From assembly GCA_965369635.1 (NCBI GenBank), contig CBDURC010000200.1, forward strand, positions 1 through 5,658: a stretch of 5,658 nucleotides of DNA. Direction: 5' to 3'. Below the pieces are notes generated by a model that did not search any database, had not been told where the DNA came from, and worked only from the letters and a program-made list of their open reading frames with translations. The first letter of the stretch is position 1; every line of letters starts with the position of its first letter. Positions 5,535 to 5,658 of this stretch are shown here, piece after piece. The position numbers and the translations under genes are program-made. This DNA is from UBA3071 sp965369635. Its GTDB lineage: Bacteria > Chloroflexota > Anaerolineae > UBA3071.

Positions 5535-5541
5535 CACTAGC

Positions 5542-5658
5542 GTGATCGAGGGGGCGATTTCGGTCTCCTGTACCCAGATCAGGGACCATCGCTGGGAGAC
5601 CGTTGAGCGGACGGTCATTGAGGAGACCCCGCTTGCCATCTATGTCAACGGCCGCGAG
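5542..5658 (+). CDS. fdhD: Formate dehydrogenase accessory sulfurtransferase FdhD, N-terminal part (runs off right edge)
   Basis: The first 39 codons are present, starting at GTG. The decisive phrase is VERTVIEETPLAIYVNGRE (21-39), which matches the conserved FdhD N-terminus (E-x-P-L-x-I-x-x-NG). FdhD is cytoplasmic. In the E. coli model it takes sulfur from the cysteine desulfurase IscS and passes it to the bis-MGD molybdenum cofactor, which is needed for active formate dehydrogenase. The catalytic cysteine pair lies beyond the edge and cannot be checked. A residue Cys10 is visible but is not in the known catalytic position. The gene follows DUF4126 by 137 nt that contain a strong palindrome, so co-transcription with DUF4126 is uncertain. 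A formate dehydrogenase or molybdopterin gene may lie just outside the window. Confidence 0.85.
   Translation, partial: MIEGAISVSCTQIRDHRWETVERTVIEETPLAIYVNGRE

Overview
The window looks like a chromosomal segment from a moderately GC-rich bacterium, most likely a member of Chloroflexota (Anaerolineae or a relative). This placement is inference. It rests on the mix of secreted Asp-box and subtilase proteins, a YLPVV-type C-terminal motif on the protease, the DUF2085/DUF4013/DUF4126 membrane families, and short GTGAAAC-type palindromic repeats between genes. No rRNA, tRNA, CRISPR array, transposase or phage gene was found.

Left half (1-2734, minus strand): three genes for exported proteins, read right to left. 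They are a subtilisin-like serine protease with a BACON-like C-terminal domain, a short Asp-box (BNR-type) beta-propeller protein, and the N-terminal part of a probable glycoside-hydrolase-like protein that runs off the left edge. Both junctions are ATGA overlaps (stop of one gene inside the start of the next), so this is a tightly coupled operon. Its promoter lies at about 2761-2789.

Middle (2735-2848): a compact divergent promoter region. Two perfect TATAAT -10 boxes point in opposite directions, and their -35 hexamers fall on almost the same bases.

Right half (2849-5658, plus strand): three integral-membrane proteins of uncharacterised families (DUF2085, DUF4013, DUF4126) and then the first 39 codons of fdhD, the sulfurtransferase that matures formate dehydrogenase. 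DUF4013 has its own good promoter. The fdhD start is supported by a clear Shine-Dalgarno site and the family's N-terminal motif.

The most unusual structure is a family of palindromic elements built from 7-base units of the form GTGAnnn. One follows each of the three membrane-protein genes: 3724-3801 (decayed, overlapping a stop codon), 4748-4814 and 5406-5481 (strong hairpins). The last two share a perfect 25-base inverted match and bracket the DUF4126 gene. None is followed by a T-run, so they are not ordinary intrinsic terminators. They look like REP/MITE-like dispersed repeats.
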